Shown: positions 1-6,862 of the stretch, one piece after another
Layout of the letters: every line of letters begins with the position of its first letter
Position numbering within the stretch: position 1 is the first letter of the stretch
Assembly (NCBI GenBank): GCA_049694275.1
Contig: JBAVQS010000045.1
Location: forward strand, 1 to 21,048
DNA length: 21,048 nt
Origin: JBAVQS01 sp049694275
GTDB lineage: Bacteria > Chloroflexota > Anaerolineae > UBA4142 > SHND01
Reading direction: 5' to 3'
Program-made: the position numbers and the translations under genes
The notes under the pieces: model-generated
What the model was told of the DNA's origin: nothing
The model's database searches: none
What the model saw: the letters and a program-made list of their open reading frames with translations, nothing else

Positions 1-18
1 GAAAAGCTGAACGGGTAC

Positions 19-294
19 ATGGCAACCGCGGAGGAACCCGTGCGCGAGCAGATGACCTGTGAGCAGGTGGCGCAGTACCTGTCGGACTATATCGACAACG
101 AACTGGACGAGCCCTTGAGCGCGATAGCACGCGCCCATATTGCAACGTGCCCGCACTGCCACCTCTTGCTGGATACCATGCAGGACACGATCACGCTCTG
201 CCGGGAAGGGACGAAAAGAGTGATTCCGGAGGCAAGCCGCAAGCGCATTTTCGGGGAAATCAAGTTGAGTTTTGCGAAACGGGCGCGGGGGTGA
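19..294 (+). CDS. Anti-sigma factor with zf-HC2 zinc finger (5' end uncertain)
   Basis: This is a short zinc-binding anti-sigma-like protein. The zf-HC2/ZAS signature is visible: an N-terminal MTCEQV segment, a helix rich in D/N/E, then HIATCPHC, which is the H-x3-C-x2-C zinc motif. Members of this family bind an ECF sigma factor in the cytoplasm, and no transmembrane segment follows here, so it would be a soluble form. The frame is open to the left edge, so the gene may start outside the window. The ATG at 19 gives 91 residues. The ATG at 52 (MTCEQV) matches where family members usually begin and would overlap an upstream gene ending at about 62. Neither start has a strong ribosome site. The partner sigma factor is probably just upstream, outside the window. 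Confidence 0.75.
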   Translation: MATAEEPVREQMTCEQVAQYLSDYIDNELDEPLSAIARAHIATCPHCHLLLDTMQDTITLCREGTKRVIPEASRKRIFGEIKLSFAKRARG

Positions 295-367
295 TAAGGG
301 AGCAGAATGCTTGTCGGCGAAAGGAGAGAAGTGGAACACGATTCTCAGATATAAAGAAAGGGGTAAC

Positions 368-877
368 ATGGAATTTAGCACTCTTTATCAGGAACTTCAA
401 AATAGCACAGAGATGATCCGTGCTTTATTGTCAGGAGTCGCACCAGAGGCAGCACACCTCAAACCGAGTGCGGACTCGTGGTCGATTCTCGAAGTGGTGT
501 GTCACTTGTACGATGAAGAGCGCGAAGATTTTCGAGAACATCTCGATTTCATTCTTCACCGCCAAAATGAAGAATGGCATGCGATTGATACCGAAGGCTG
601 GGTAACCAAACGAAAATATAACGAGCAGAACTTTGTTGAGATGCAGGAAAAATTCTTTGTCGAACGTGAAAAATCATTTGTATGGCTCAATGGATTACTG
701 AATCCAGATTGGGAGAAAACCTATACAACCGAGTACCGCACAATCAGCGCGGGAGAGATGTTCGCCTGTTGGGTCGCGCATGACAATCTCCACATCCGCC
801 AATTGGTGGAACTCAGGCGCATGAGGCTAGAAAATATCACAAAGCCTTACAATCTCGAATACGCAGGTGATTGGTAA
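368..877 (+). CDS. DinB-family (DinB_2-like) putative metal-dependent protein
   Basis: This is a 169-residue protein with the DinB/YfiT four-helix fold. The likely metal-binding histidines are visible: H46 in VCHLYDEE, and H138 and H142 in AHDNLHIRQL. Family members include thiol-dependent S-transferases and damage-induced proteins, so the substrate cannot be predicted. The ATG at 368 was chosen over upstream starts because the domain begins directly with MEFSTLYQEL and a purine-rich site (GAAAGGGG) lies 4 bases upstream. The coding sequence is clearly richer in A+T than its neighbours, with many AAA, GAA and TTT codons, which suggests acquisition by transfer. It stands alone between the anti-sigma gene and a promoter at about 956. 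Confidence 0.75.
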   Translation: MEFSTLYQELQNSTEMIRALLSGVAPEAAHLKPSADSWSILEVVCHLYDEEREDFREHLDFILHRQNEEWHAIDTEGWVTKRKYNEQNFVEMQEKFFVEREKSFVWLNGLLNPDWEKTYTTEYRTISAGEMFACWVAHDNLHIRQLVELRRMRLENITKPYNLEYAGDW

Positions 878-955
878 CTGAATAGACGCAAATCATATTT
901 CGCGCAAGTAAACAACAGTTTTGAACTCGAATTGTAAGGCCGCCGCTTTTGCTTC

Positions 956-984
956 TTGACGGGGAATGCTTTCTTTGGGATACT
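956..984 (+). promoter_or_regulatory. Putative sigma-70-like promoter of the methyltransferase gene
   Basis: TTGACG at 956-961 and GATACT at 979-984 are separated by 17 bases. Transcription would start near 991, about 27 bases before the ATG at 1018. The -35 box is strong and the -10 box is moderate. This is a prediction from sequence only. Confidence 0.45.
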
Positions 985-1017
985 CGAAACAGGAAAACAA
1001 AGAAAGGGGTAAAGTTT

Positions 1018-1707
1018 ATGCATTCATTCGCACATCATCACCACGGCGAATCGGGCGAGGCGCCCGCTCACGAAACGCAAGGGCACATCCTCAACATGGG
1101 GTGGTTCTACGACCTGATGGTATGGTTTCTGGACACCTTTTTGTTGCGCGGCAAGATGCGGGAGATGCGACAGAGAACCGCTAACCTGGCCCATATTCAA
1201 CCGGGAGACCAGGTGCTGGATGTCGGCTGCGGGACCGGCACGCTCGCACTTGAAATCGCGCAGCGCGTGGGCGGGGCGGGCCGCGTCTCGGGCATTGACC
1301 CTGGAACCGCGCAGATCGCCCGCGCCCGTTCCAAAGCGGCCCGGCGCAACCTGCCGGTCGATTTCCAGCTCGGCGTAATCGAGCATCTCACCTATCCCGA
1401 TCAGACCTTCGATGCGGTCGTCAGTTCTTTGATGATGCATCACCTGCCGGATGACCTGAAACGACAAGGGCTGGCCGAAATTGCGCGTGTGCTCAAACCG
1501 GGGGGACGCCTGGTGATTGCCGATTTCAAGCGCCCGGCGGAACGCGCGAACGGACCGGCTCACCCGGGCGCAGGTGAGCACGGTGCGCAAGATCTCCCTT
1601 CGCTCATGCAGGCGGCGGGATTCGTCGAGGTGCGAACGGAGGAGATGCCCTTGCCACGATTCGCGGGTCTCCCCGATGTCGGCCTGGTCAGCGCACATAC
1701 AAGCTGA
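1018..1707 (+). CDS. Class I SAM-dependent methyltransferase (UbiE/COQ5-like)
   Basis: This is a 229-residue Rossmann-fold methyltransferase. Motif I is VLDVGCGTG at residues 66-74 and the acidic ribose-binding segment is GIDPG at 92-96. SSLMMHHLPDD and RVLKPGGRLVIADF form the later core motifs typical of the Methyltransf_11/UbiE group. The N-terminus is histidine-rich (HSFAHHHHGE), which may bind metal. Only one cysteine, in motif I, is obvious, so the multi-cysteine arsenic site of ArsM is missing. The ATG at 1018 follows an AAAGAAAGGGG ribosome site 8 bases upstream; an earlier ATG at 949 would precede the predicted promoter. The next gene starts 44 bases downstream on the same strand, so co-transcription with the cation-efflux-like gene is likely. 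The substrate is unknown. Confidence 0.85.
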   Translation: MHSFAHHHHGESGEAPAHETQGHILNMGWFYDLMVWFLDTFLLRGKMREMRQRTANLAHIQPGDQVLDVGCGTGTLALEIAQRVGGAGRVSGIDPGTAQIARARSKAARRNLPVDFQLGVIEHLTYPDQTFDAVVSSLMMHHLPDDLKRQGLAEIARVLKPGGRLVIADFKRPAERANGPAHPGAGEHGAQDLPSLMQAAGFVEVRTEEMPLPRFAGLPDVGLVSAHTS

Positions 1708-1751
1708 TCCAGCGACGCGGCGAAACTAATCGGAAAGAGAGAGCAGTCTGA

Positions 1752-2402
1752 ATGAAAACCGAAAGCGCTCAAATCAACCGCGCGGGTCATGTCCGGCGCG
1801 CGATCTATCTGGAGTGGTTCACTGTCGGATACATGACGTTTGAAGCGTTGGCCGCGCTCTTTTTGGGGTTTTCAACCCGCAGCACCTCGCTTGAAACGTT
1901 TGGCCTGGACAGCCTGATTGAATTGGCCTCCGGGCTGGTCCTGTTATGGCGCTTGAACGCCGAATGGCGCGGGAGGGACCCGGAGGTTGTGGAGCGAGTT
2001 GAGCAGCGCGCGGCGCGCCTCGCGGGAATAAGCCTGCTATTACTTGCGCTCTATATCGCTTTCCAGTCCGTTTATGCGCTGGTCACCCGAGCCGCACCGG
2101 AAGCCAGCTTGTGGGGCGTTGCGCTCGCGCTCGTTTCGCTGATCATTATGCCGCTCCTGGCGCGCGCCAAGCTGCAAGCCGCGGACCGGATCGCAAGCCG
2201 GGCATTACATGCCGATGCCATCGAGAGTGTCGCCTGCGCGTATCTCTCTTTTACGTTGTTGTTGGGGCTGATTGCGAACTATGTTCTGGGGTGGTGGTGG
2301 GCAGATCCTTTCGCCGCCCTGGTCATGTTGTATTTCATTGTCCGCGAGGCCCGGGAGGCGCTGGCGGGAGAGCCCGACGGCGACGAAAAAGTACGGATGT
2401 AA
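1752..2402 (+). CDS. Cation efflux (CDF)-like membrane protein lacking the C-terminal domain
   Basis: This is a 216-residue integral membrane protein with about five or six hydrophobic segments. Two polar membrane motifs resemble the metal site of cation diffusion facilitators: LDSLIE (D53 and E57) in an early helix and HADAIES (H153, D155, E158) in a later one. CDF proteins exchange Zn2+, Fe2+ or similar ions for protons across the inner membrane. The usual cytoplasmic C-terminal domain is absent, as in short CDF-like proteins. The start at 1752 has a GGAAAGAGAG purine tract upstream. It lies 44 bases after the methyltransferase gene and 72 bases before the zinc-ribbon gene, which suggests one transcript. 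The ion specificity is not determined. Confidence 0.7.
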   Translation: MKTESAQINRAGHVRRAIYLEWFTVGYMTFEALAALFLGFSTRSTSLETFGLDSLIELASGLVLLWRLNAEWRGRDPEVVERVEQRAARLAGISLLLLALYIAFQSVYALVTRAAPEASLWGVALALVSLIIMPLLARAKLQAADRIASRALHADAIESVACAYLSFTLLLGLIANYVLGWWWADPFAALVMLYFIVREAREALAGEPDGDEKVRM

Positions 2403-2474
2403 CCTTTCGGCCCCTTTGGCATCTAACAAATGCGCCGCGGCAAATGCCCGGCGGAGCAACGGATTGGAGGGAAT

Positions 2475-2678
2475 ATGCCCATTTACGAGTTTCAATGTGA
2501 AGTGTGTGACGAAAATTTTGACAAGCTCGTGCGCATGACAGTCGCCACTACAGTCACCTGTCCCAGTTGCGGCAGCGTCAAGACGAAAAAGAAAATCTCG
2601 ACCTTTGCCGCGCGTCAGGGGGGTGACGGATCGAGTTACACGAGCAGCGCCTCGGATTGTTCTACCGGCAGCACCTGA
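2475..2678 (+). CDS. FmdB-type zinc-ribbon protein (Zn_ribbon_8)
   Basis: This 67-residue protein begins MPIYEFQCEVCDENFDKL and contains a second pair in CPSCGS, giving the C-x2-C...C-x2-C zinc ribbon of the FmdB/Zn_ribbon_8 family. The C-terminal tail is Ser/Thr/Gly-rich and low in complexity. The function of these proteins is poorly known; they are often annotated as regulatory. The ATG at 2475 is strongly supported by TTGGAGG 5 bases upstream. It is the last gene of the rightward left-end cluster and faces the SLC13 transporter gene tail to tail across about 100 bases. Confidence 0.85.
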   Translation: MPIYEFQCEVCDENFDKLVRMTVATTVTCPSCGSVKTKKKISTFAARQGGDGSSYTSSASDCSTGST

Positions 2679-2782
2679 GGGATTCGGCGTTAAGCGGCCG
2701 TGAGCCGCACCCGGTTTGTCGTGTGGAAAGCAAAATATTTAGATGAACAGTTGAGTCGTAGAGGTTGCTATCGGCGAGCCAC

Positions 2783-4582
2783 TCAAACACCCCAGATGAG
2801 CGGTAGCAGAACGAGGATGACCAGGAGGAGAACCATCGTCAGAATGGTGCCCACGCGAACGTAATCGCCGAACTTGTATCCCCCTGGCCCCATCACCAAA
2901 ATATTGACTGGATGGCCGAGTGGGGTCAGGAATGCCATGGAGCTGGCGAGGGCTACGCCCATGGCAAAGGTACGCGGGTCGCTTTGAAGTTGCAGTGCTG
3001 CCGTGATCGCAATCGGCGCGAGAATGACGATCGTGGCTTGTCCGCTCATCACCTGCGTGAGCGCCACGGTAATCAGCATCAGACCGGCGAGCAGGATGAT
3101 GTGCGGAAAGCCGCCCAGTGTAGTCACCAGCAGATTCCCGACTAGCGCCGCGGCCCCCGTTTTAGTCATCGCCAGACCGGCGGGCAACATCCCGGCAATC
3201 AAAAAGATGGCTCGCCACTCGATAGACTGGTATACTTCGTCCATGGTCAGTGCGCCGACGAGTACCATCGCAATTGCGCCGGCGAGCATTGCTTCGGCAA
3301 CCGGTAATACCCCTGTGGCGCTTGACAGCAGCGCTCCGATCATAACTGTGAGGGCCAGCCGTGCTTTCCCTCGACGGAGATTTTCCTCAGGGGTGCTGAG
3401 GAGCACAATAAAATCAGGATCGCTCTGAACAATCTCGGCACGGCGGCGCGATCCCAGCGCCAGCAGTGTATCGCCCGGTTGCAAAGGGAGGTCGCCGATC
3501 CCCACACGGCGTGGTTTCCCCTCGCGCCAGATTGCCACGACGCTCAAGCCGAATTTTTCACGAAAGTGGAGCTCGCGCAAGGTCTTGCCGAGAGCATTGG
3601 AGCGCGGGGCAGGCACAAACTCAAAGAGATTGGCGCCTTCCGCACGCAGGTCTTGAAACAGATGGGCATCGGGTTCGATGTGCACCCCACGCTGCTGCAA
3701 GAGCTCGGACTGATCGGGGCGCGCCTCCAGGTACAGATCGTCGCCGGCTTGAAGGGGTTCGCTCGGCGGAGGCGCAATTCGCGCGGTTCCATGATGAGCG
3801 ATGGCAATCACATTGACGCCTAATGCGCGGCCCAGTCCGGCTTGCTCAAGCGTCTGGCCGACTAATTGCGAAGCGGGAGGCACGCGTGCGTGCATCGTCC
3901 GCTCTTGCAATCCATAAATGTCGGAGAGCTGACGCCGTGAGGCTTGCATGAGCCGCGTCCAATCGGCGGGGGCTCGCCGAGGCAGTAACTGGCGTCCGAT
4001 GAAAAACATATAGACGATCCCGACAAAAACAATGGGCACGCCAATCGGCGCGAAATCGAAAAGGCCAAAGGGCGTCAGGTGATTATCGGTCAGCACGGCG
4101 TTGGTCAGAATGTTCACCGTCGTCAGGAGCGTGGCCATGCCGCCGAGGGTCGTCCCGAAAGCGAGGGGCATCATCAATTTGGAGGGCGAGATACCCCGCT
4201 CGCGGGCAATGCCGACGGCGACGGGCAGCAAAACCGATCCGGCGGCAATGTTATTCATAAAGAGCGAAAGGAATGCGCCGGCAAGCATCAGCACGACCAG
4301 CATGCGCCCTTCGGTCCCTCCGCCGAGACGGATCAACCAGGTCCCGAGGGTATGGGTCACGCCCGTCTTTTCCAGTCCGGCTGTCAGGACGAAAATGCCC
4401 AGGATGGTGATGACGGCCGAGCGGCTAAAACCGGAGAGGGTTTCTTGCGGGGTGAGAATGCCGCTGACTCCGAGCACAATCAGGACCAGCAGCGCGATCA
4501 GGTCGGGGCGCAGCCTGTCGCTGATAAAGAGAATTGCAGCCAGTGCAATGACCGCGAGAACAAAAGCAGCGTTCCAGTTCAT
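2783..4582 (-). CDS. SLC13/DASS-family transporter with two TrkA-C (RCK_C) domains
   Basis: This is a 599-residue ion transporter. Residues 1-200 and about 405-599 are hydrophobic transmembrane halves. Between them lie two TrkA-C-like ligand-sensing modules, at about 225-300 and 318-395, each ending in the typical L-x-x-GD-x-L pattern (LQAGDDLYLEA, LQPGDTLLALG). The family motif near the C-terminus reads LTPLGHPVNILVMGPGGY. Relatives move sulfate, dicarboxylates or other anions with sodium, and the ion-transporter superfamily also contains ArsB. A role in metalloid or anion transport is therefore possible because it is divergent from arsR, but it is not proven. The start at 4582 gives the normal N-terminus; the ribosome site upstream is weak. 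Confidence 0.88.
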   Translation of the reverse strand: MNWNAAFVLAVIALAAILFISDRLRPDLIALLVLIVLGVSGILTPQETLSGFSRSAVITILGIFVLTAGLEKTGVTHTLGTWLIRLGGGTEGRMLVVLMLAGAFLSLFMNNIAAGSVLLPVAVGIARERGISPSKLMMPLAFGTTLGGMATLLTTVNILTNAVLTDNHLTPFGLFDFAPIGVPIVFVGIVYMFFIGRQLLPRRAPADWTRLMQASRRQLSDIYGLQERTMHARVPPASQLVGQTLEQAGLGRALGVNVIAIAHHGTARIAPPPSEPLQAGDDLYLEARPDQSELLQQRGVHIEPDAHLFQDLRAEGANLFEFVPAPRSNALGKTLRELHFREKFGLSVVAIWREGKPRRVGIGDLPLQPGDTLLALGSRRRAEIVQSDPDFIVLLSTPEENLRRGKARLALTVMIGALLSSATGVLPVAEAMLAGAIAMVLVGALTMDEVYQSIEWRAIFLIAGMLPAGLAMTKTGAAALVGNLLVTTLGGFPHIILLAGLMLITVALTQVMSGQATIVILAPIAITAALQLQSDPRTFAMGVALASSMAFLTPLGHPVNILVMGPGGYKFGDYVRVGTILTMVLLLVILVLLPLIWGV

Positions 4583-4589
4583 TTTACTT

Positions 4590-4700
4590 TGACAATGTCA
4601 GATTTTCAATCGGCGTAGGCCGAATTCGCCTTGCGTAGCCGCGATTTTCCCAAAGGGATCCCTGCGGGACAATCGCCCAGCCGCGAATGTGACATTGTCG
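4590..4700. promoter_or_regulatory. Pair of mirrored GACA-N-TGTC dyads in the divergent SLC13/arsR region
   Basis: TGACAATGTCA at 4590-4600 and TGACATTGTC at 4690-4699 are reverse complements of each other over ten bases, lie exactly 100 bases apart, and are each close to palindromic. A further dyad, ATGCTTG-GG-CAAGCAT, lies at 4714-4729. The first site ends only eight bases upstream of the SLC13 start codon. They look like operator half-sites for a dimeric regulator, but the regulator is unknown. The rest of the 281-base stretch 4583-4863 holds no convincing gene. Confidence 0.35.
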
Positions 4701-4838
4701 AATTACTTTGGGGATGCTTGGGCAAGCATAATGAATTGGCGATGAATGGCACTATTCTATCACCGATTTTGCACTACATTTTCACCACAGCTCAACCTCA
4801 ACGAAACCGTCACCCGTTTTTGACCCAATCAAGACCCG

Positions 4839-4884
4839 GTCGCCCGATACTATATTCAAGAACATGAATATAGTATCGGGCGAC
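4839..4884. promoter_or_regulatory. Perfect 20-bp inverted repeat over the arsR start: candidate ArsR operator
   Basis: Arms at 4839-4858 and 4865-4884 are exact reverse complements around a six-base centre. The core reads ATTCA-N6-TGAAT, similar in style to AT-rich ArsR/SmtB operators. The start codon ATG (4864-4866) sits at the edge of the right arm, which also encodes residues 1-7. The left arm contains TATATT (4851-4856), a -10-like box that would place the transcription start at about the ATG. Repressor bound here would cover promoter and start together. Confidence 0.6.
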
Positions 4885-5280
4885 GATTTGTTCGAATCTA
4901 ACCTCGAATTGGCTGCGCTGCTGCGGGCGATTGCCCATCCGGCTCGCCTGGAACTGCTTCAAGCACTACAAGCCGGAGAAGAATGCGTCTGCCATCTCAC
5001 CGCACTCCTCGGCAAGCGGCAGGCCTATATCTCGCAGCAACTTGCGAGTCTGCGCGAAGCGGACCTGATCGCCGAGCGCAAAGAGGGCTTGCGCGTCTAT
5101 TACCATATCTGCGAGCCGCGCCTTGCGCCGGTCCTCGCCGCGCTGCGCTCAAAGGAATCGCCCGTTTTGGGACATGCAGTTGTCATGAGCTGTCCCTGCC
5201 CGCGTTGTGTTTCTGAAAGCGGACAGGGGAAATCCCGATTGACTTGCGAGAAAAGAGAGGGGGAGGAAAAAAATGCTTAA
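4864..5280 (+). CDS. arsR: ArsR/SmtB-family metalloregulatory repressor
   Basis: This is a 138-residue winged-helix repressor. Residues 13-95 form the ArsR fold (AHPARLELLQAL, then QAYISQQLASLREADLI as the recognition region and the wing EGLRVYYHI). The metal site is ECVCHL with C41 and C43, the type I arsenite/antimonite motif of ArsR. An extra cysteine cluster (C110, C112, C115) lies near the C-terminus and could provide more thiol ligands. Such repressors leave DNA when As(III) or a similar thiophilic ion binds. No ribosome site precedes the ATG, and a -10-like box lies 7 bases upstream, so the message may be leaderless. The gene overlaps the next by 8 bases, showing translational coupling in a three-gene operon. 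Confidence 0.92.
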   Translation: MNIVSGDDLFESNLELAALLRAIAHPARLELLQALQAGEECVCHLTALLGKRQAYISQQLASLREADLIAERKEGLRVYYHICEPRLAPVLAALRSKESPVLGHAVVMSCPCPRCVSESGQGKSRLTCEKREGEEKNA

Positions 5281-5530
5281 AGTCCAAGTGCTCGGTTCCG
5301 GTTGCGCCAACTGCCACAAGGTCGAGGCGCTTTGCAAACAGGCTATTTCGCAACTGAGCGTCGAGGGGCAGGTCGAGATGGTCACCGACATGAAGGAGAT
5401 CATGCGCCTGGGGGTGATGAGCACGCCGGGGATTGTCGTCAACGGCCAGGTCGTCTCGACCGGGCGCGTGCCGGCCCTCTCGCAAATCACGACCATGCTG
5501 ACCACCGCGCTGGCCCGGGAAACGAGCTAG
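5273..5530 (+). CDS. Small CxxC thioredoxin-like protein (redox-active disulfide protein 2)
   Basis: This is an 85-residue mini-thioredoxin. The active site is CANC (C11 and C14) after the first strand, and STPGIVVNG carries the cis-proline loop at P52. It resembles the 'redox-active disulfide protein 2' group that is commonly encoded between an arsR gene and an ArsP/DUF318 permease gene. It may deliver reduced thiols or a bound metalloid to the permease; that is an inference from gene order. The ATG at 5273 follows GGGGGAGG and lies inside the arsR 3' end. Two bases separate its stop from the permease start. Confidence 0.88.
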   Translation: MLKVQVLGSGCANCHKVEALCKQAISQLSVEGQVEMVTDMKEIMRLGVMSTPGIVVNGQVVSTGRVPALSQITTMLTTALARETS

Positions 5531-5532
5531 AC

Positions 5533-6582
5533 ATGGCGCGCACGCTCCAGTCTCCCGCGCGGCCCGGGCAGTTCCGCACCTTTGGCCCGGTCATTCTGGC
5601 CGCGCTCGCATGGTATGCGGCCTATACCCTTCTGCAACCCGCGACCGAGTTCCTCGCTTTTAATGTTTTCGGCCTGGCGCGCGGCTCGGCGTTGGGCGAT
5701 GCCGTCGCCTTTTTCCTGTACGACACGCCGAAAATCCTCCTGCTCCTCAGCGGGATGATTTTCCTCATCACCCTTATCCGCACCTTTTTCAGCGCCGAGC
5801 GGACGCGCCAACTGCTGGGGGGTAAACGGGTGGGGATTGGGAATGTGCTCGCCGCATCGCTCGGCATTGTCACGCCGTTCTGTTCGTGCAGCGCGGTCCC
5901 GCTCTTTATCGGCTTTGTCGAATCGGGCATCCCGCTCGGCGTCACCTTTTCATTCCTCATCGCCGCGCCGGTCATCAACGAAGTGGCAATCGTGATGCTC
6001 CTCGGCATGTTTGGCTGGCAGATCGCGGCGCTCTACGTCTTGTCCGGTCTCACCATCGCGATTCTGGCCGGGTTAATCATTGGCCAGTTGCACCTGGAAA
6101 AGTGGGTGGAGGATTTTGTCTGGCAGATGCAGTTCAGCGAGGCGGCGGACGAATCGGGCAAGCTGACCTGGGACGAGCGTTTTGCGCGGGGGCGGGCGGC
6201 CGTGCGCGAGATCGTCGGCAAGGTCTGGCTCTATGTGGTGATCGGCATCGCCGTGGGCGCCGGCATTCACGGCTATGTTCCGACGGATGCGCTCGTTGGG
6301 CTGATGGGCAAATCCGCGTGGTGGTCCGTGCCCATCGCCGTGATGATTGGCATTCCGCTCTATTCCAATGCCGCCGGGATCCTCCCCATCGTCTCGGCGC
6401 TCATCGAAAAGGGCGCGGCGCTGGGGACGGCGCTGGCATTCATGATGGCGGTGGTCGGCGTCAGTCTCCCCGAGACCATTATCTTGCGCCGCGTGCTCAA
6501 GCCGCAGCTCCTCGCCGTATTTGTCGGCGTCGTCATGCTGGCGATCATCCTCACCGGCTATCTGTTCAATCTCGTCCTCTAA
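5533..6582 (+). CDS. ArsP/DUF318-family permease
   Basis: This is a 349-residue membrane protein with about eight to ten hydrophobic helices in two halves separated by a charged cytoplasmic loop near residues 190-225. The family signature TPFCSCSAVP is at residues 114-123, with the cysteines placed as in ArsP proteins, which export trivalent organoarsenicals. The second half carries a related GIPLYSNAAGILP segment. Placement directly after arsR and the CxxC protein supports metalloid or thiophilic-ion efflux. The start at 5533 lies two bases after the preceding stop, so a longer in-frame upstream extension is not needed. The exact substrate is open; some family members have other roles. Confidence 0.85.
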   Translation: MARTLQSPARPGQFRTFGPVILAALAWYAAYTLLQPATEFLAFNVFGLARGSALGDAVAFFLYDTPKILLLLSGMIFLITLIRTFFSAERTRQLLGGKRVGIGNVLAASLGIVTPFCSCSAVPLFIGFVESGIPLGVTFSFLIAAPVINEVAIVMLLGMFGWQIAALYVLSGLTIAILAGLIIGQLHLEKWVEDFVWQMQFSEAADESGKLTWDERFARGRAAVREIVGKVWLYVVIGIAVGAGIHGYVPTDALVGLMGKSAWWSVPIAVMIGIPLYSNAAGILPIVSALIEKGAALGTALAFMMAVVGVSLPETIILRRVLKPQLLAVFVGVVMLAIILTGYLFNLVL

Positions 6583-6593
6583 GAGATTATTTT

Positions 6594-6725
6594 CTATAAC
6601 GGCTCTTTTACCTGCGCCGCGACCGGCGTTCGCTCTGCGGCCGGTCGCGGCGAGCGATTGACGAGCCAGACGCCGACCCGCGAGGCGGGTAGGCCCTTGA
6701 GCGCGTCATACCAAAAGATATGGTC
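6594..6725 (-). pseudogene. Decayed 3' fragment of the EamA transporter gene, 36 codons deleted
   Basis: Read on the minus strand, this stretch gives DHIFWYDALKGLPASRVGV joined directly to WLVNRSPRPAAERT and a stop. It matches the last part of the intact EamA protein (9444-10379), except that the segment between VGV and WLVNRS is missing. In the intact gene the missing DNA lies between two copies of AGACGCCGA 108 bases apart (9515 and 9623), so the loss is in frame and looks like slipped-strand deletion. No start codon or upstream helices remain. An 11-bp inverted repeat (6617-6627 and 6640-6650) lies inside it. It could not make a working transporter. Confidence 0.75.
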
Positions 6726-6862
6726 AGCAGTGGCCTACATTGGCTTTTATTCGCACCGTCAGATTCGAGAACGGTATAGCGGTAGCCGTCTCAGAGCAAG
6801 TAAAGTTGTCCGGATAATAGGTAATTCCCCCCGCTGATCTGCGAGCCAGCAGCGCATCTTTC
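6724..6862 (-). pseudogene. Probable C-terminal remnant of a lipoprotein-like gene
   Basis: This open stretch has no start of its own and reads through SAGGITYYPDNFTC and then TAIPFSNLTVRIKANVG before a stop that touches the EamA fragment. The ending resembles that of the lipoprotein at 8677-9144 (TIPFVLVQVQNCVG), which likewise sits directly upstream of an EamA fragment. I read it as the tail of a lost copy of that gene. The similarity is short, so this is tentative. It fills the gap between the EamA fragment and the lipoprotein gene ending at 6863. Confidence 0.35.

Noticed and set aside
307..354. Small upstream frame (15 codons) before the DinB gene as a regulatory leader peptide
   Set aside because: It is short, has no attenuator structure or special codon run, and can arise by chance.
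1024..1698. Open minus-strand frame opposite the methyltransferase
   Set aside because: The plus strand has all methyltransferase motifs and a ribosome site; the antisense frame has no recognisable features.
1018..1707. Methyltransferase as arsenite methylase ArsM
   Set aside because: ArsM needs several conserved cysteines for As(III); only the motif I cysteine is seen here.
2694..2708. Hairpin GCGGC-CGTGA-GCCGC between the FmdB and SLC13 genes
   Set aside because: The stem is only five bases and no T-tract follows on either strand, so it is too weak to call a terminator.
4079..4618. Plus-strand open frames opposite the SLC13 gene
   Set aside because: Their composition is antisense-like (Gln/His/Asp/Gly-rich), and the minus strand encodes a conserved transporter.
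4631..4867. Plus-strand open frame of 78 codons in the SLC13/arsR intergenic region
   Set aside because: No ribosome site, no protein-like pattern, and it runs through the palindrome and candidate promoter.
6617..6650. 11-bp inverted repeat just after the ArsP-like gene as its terminator
   Set aside because: No T-tract follows on the plus strand, and the repeat lies within the EamA pseudogene, where it may have arisen by drift.
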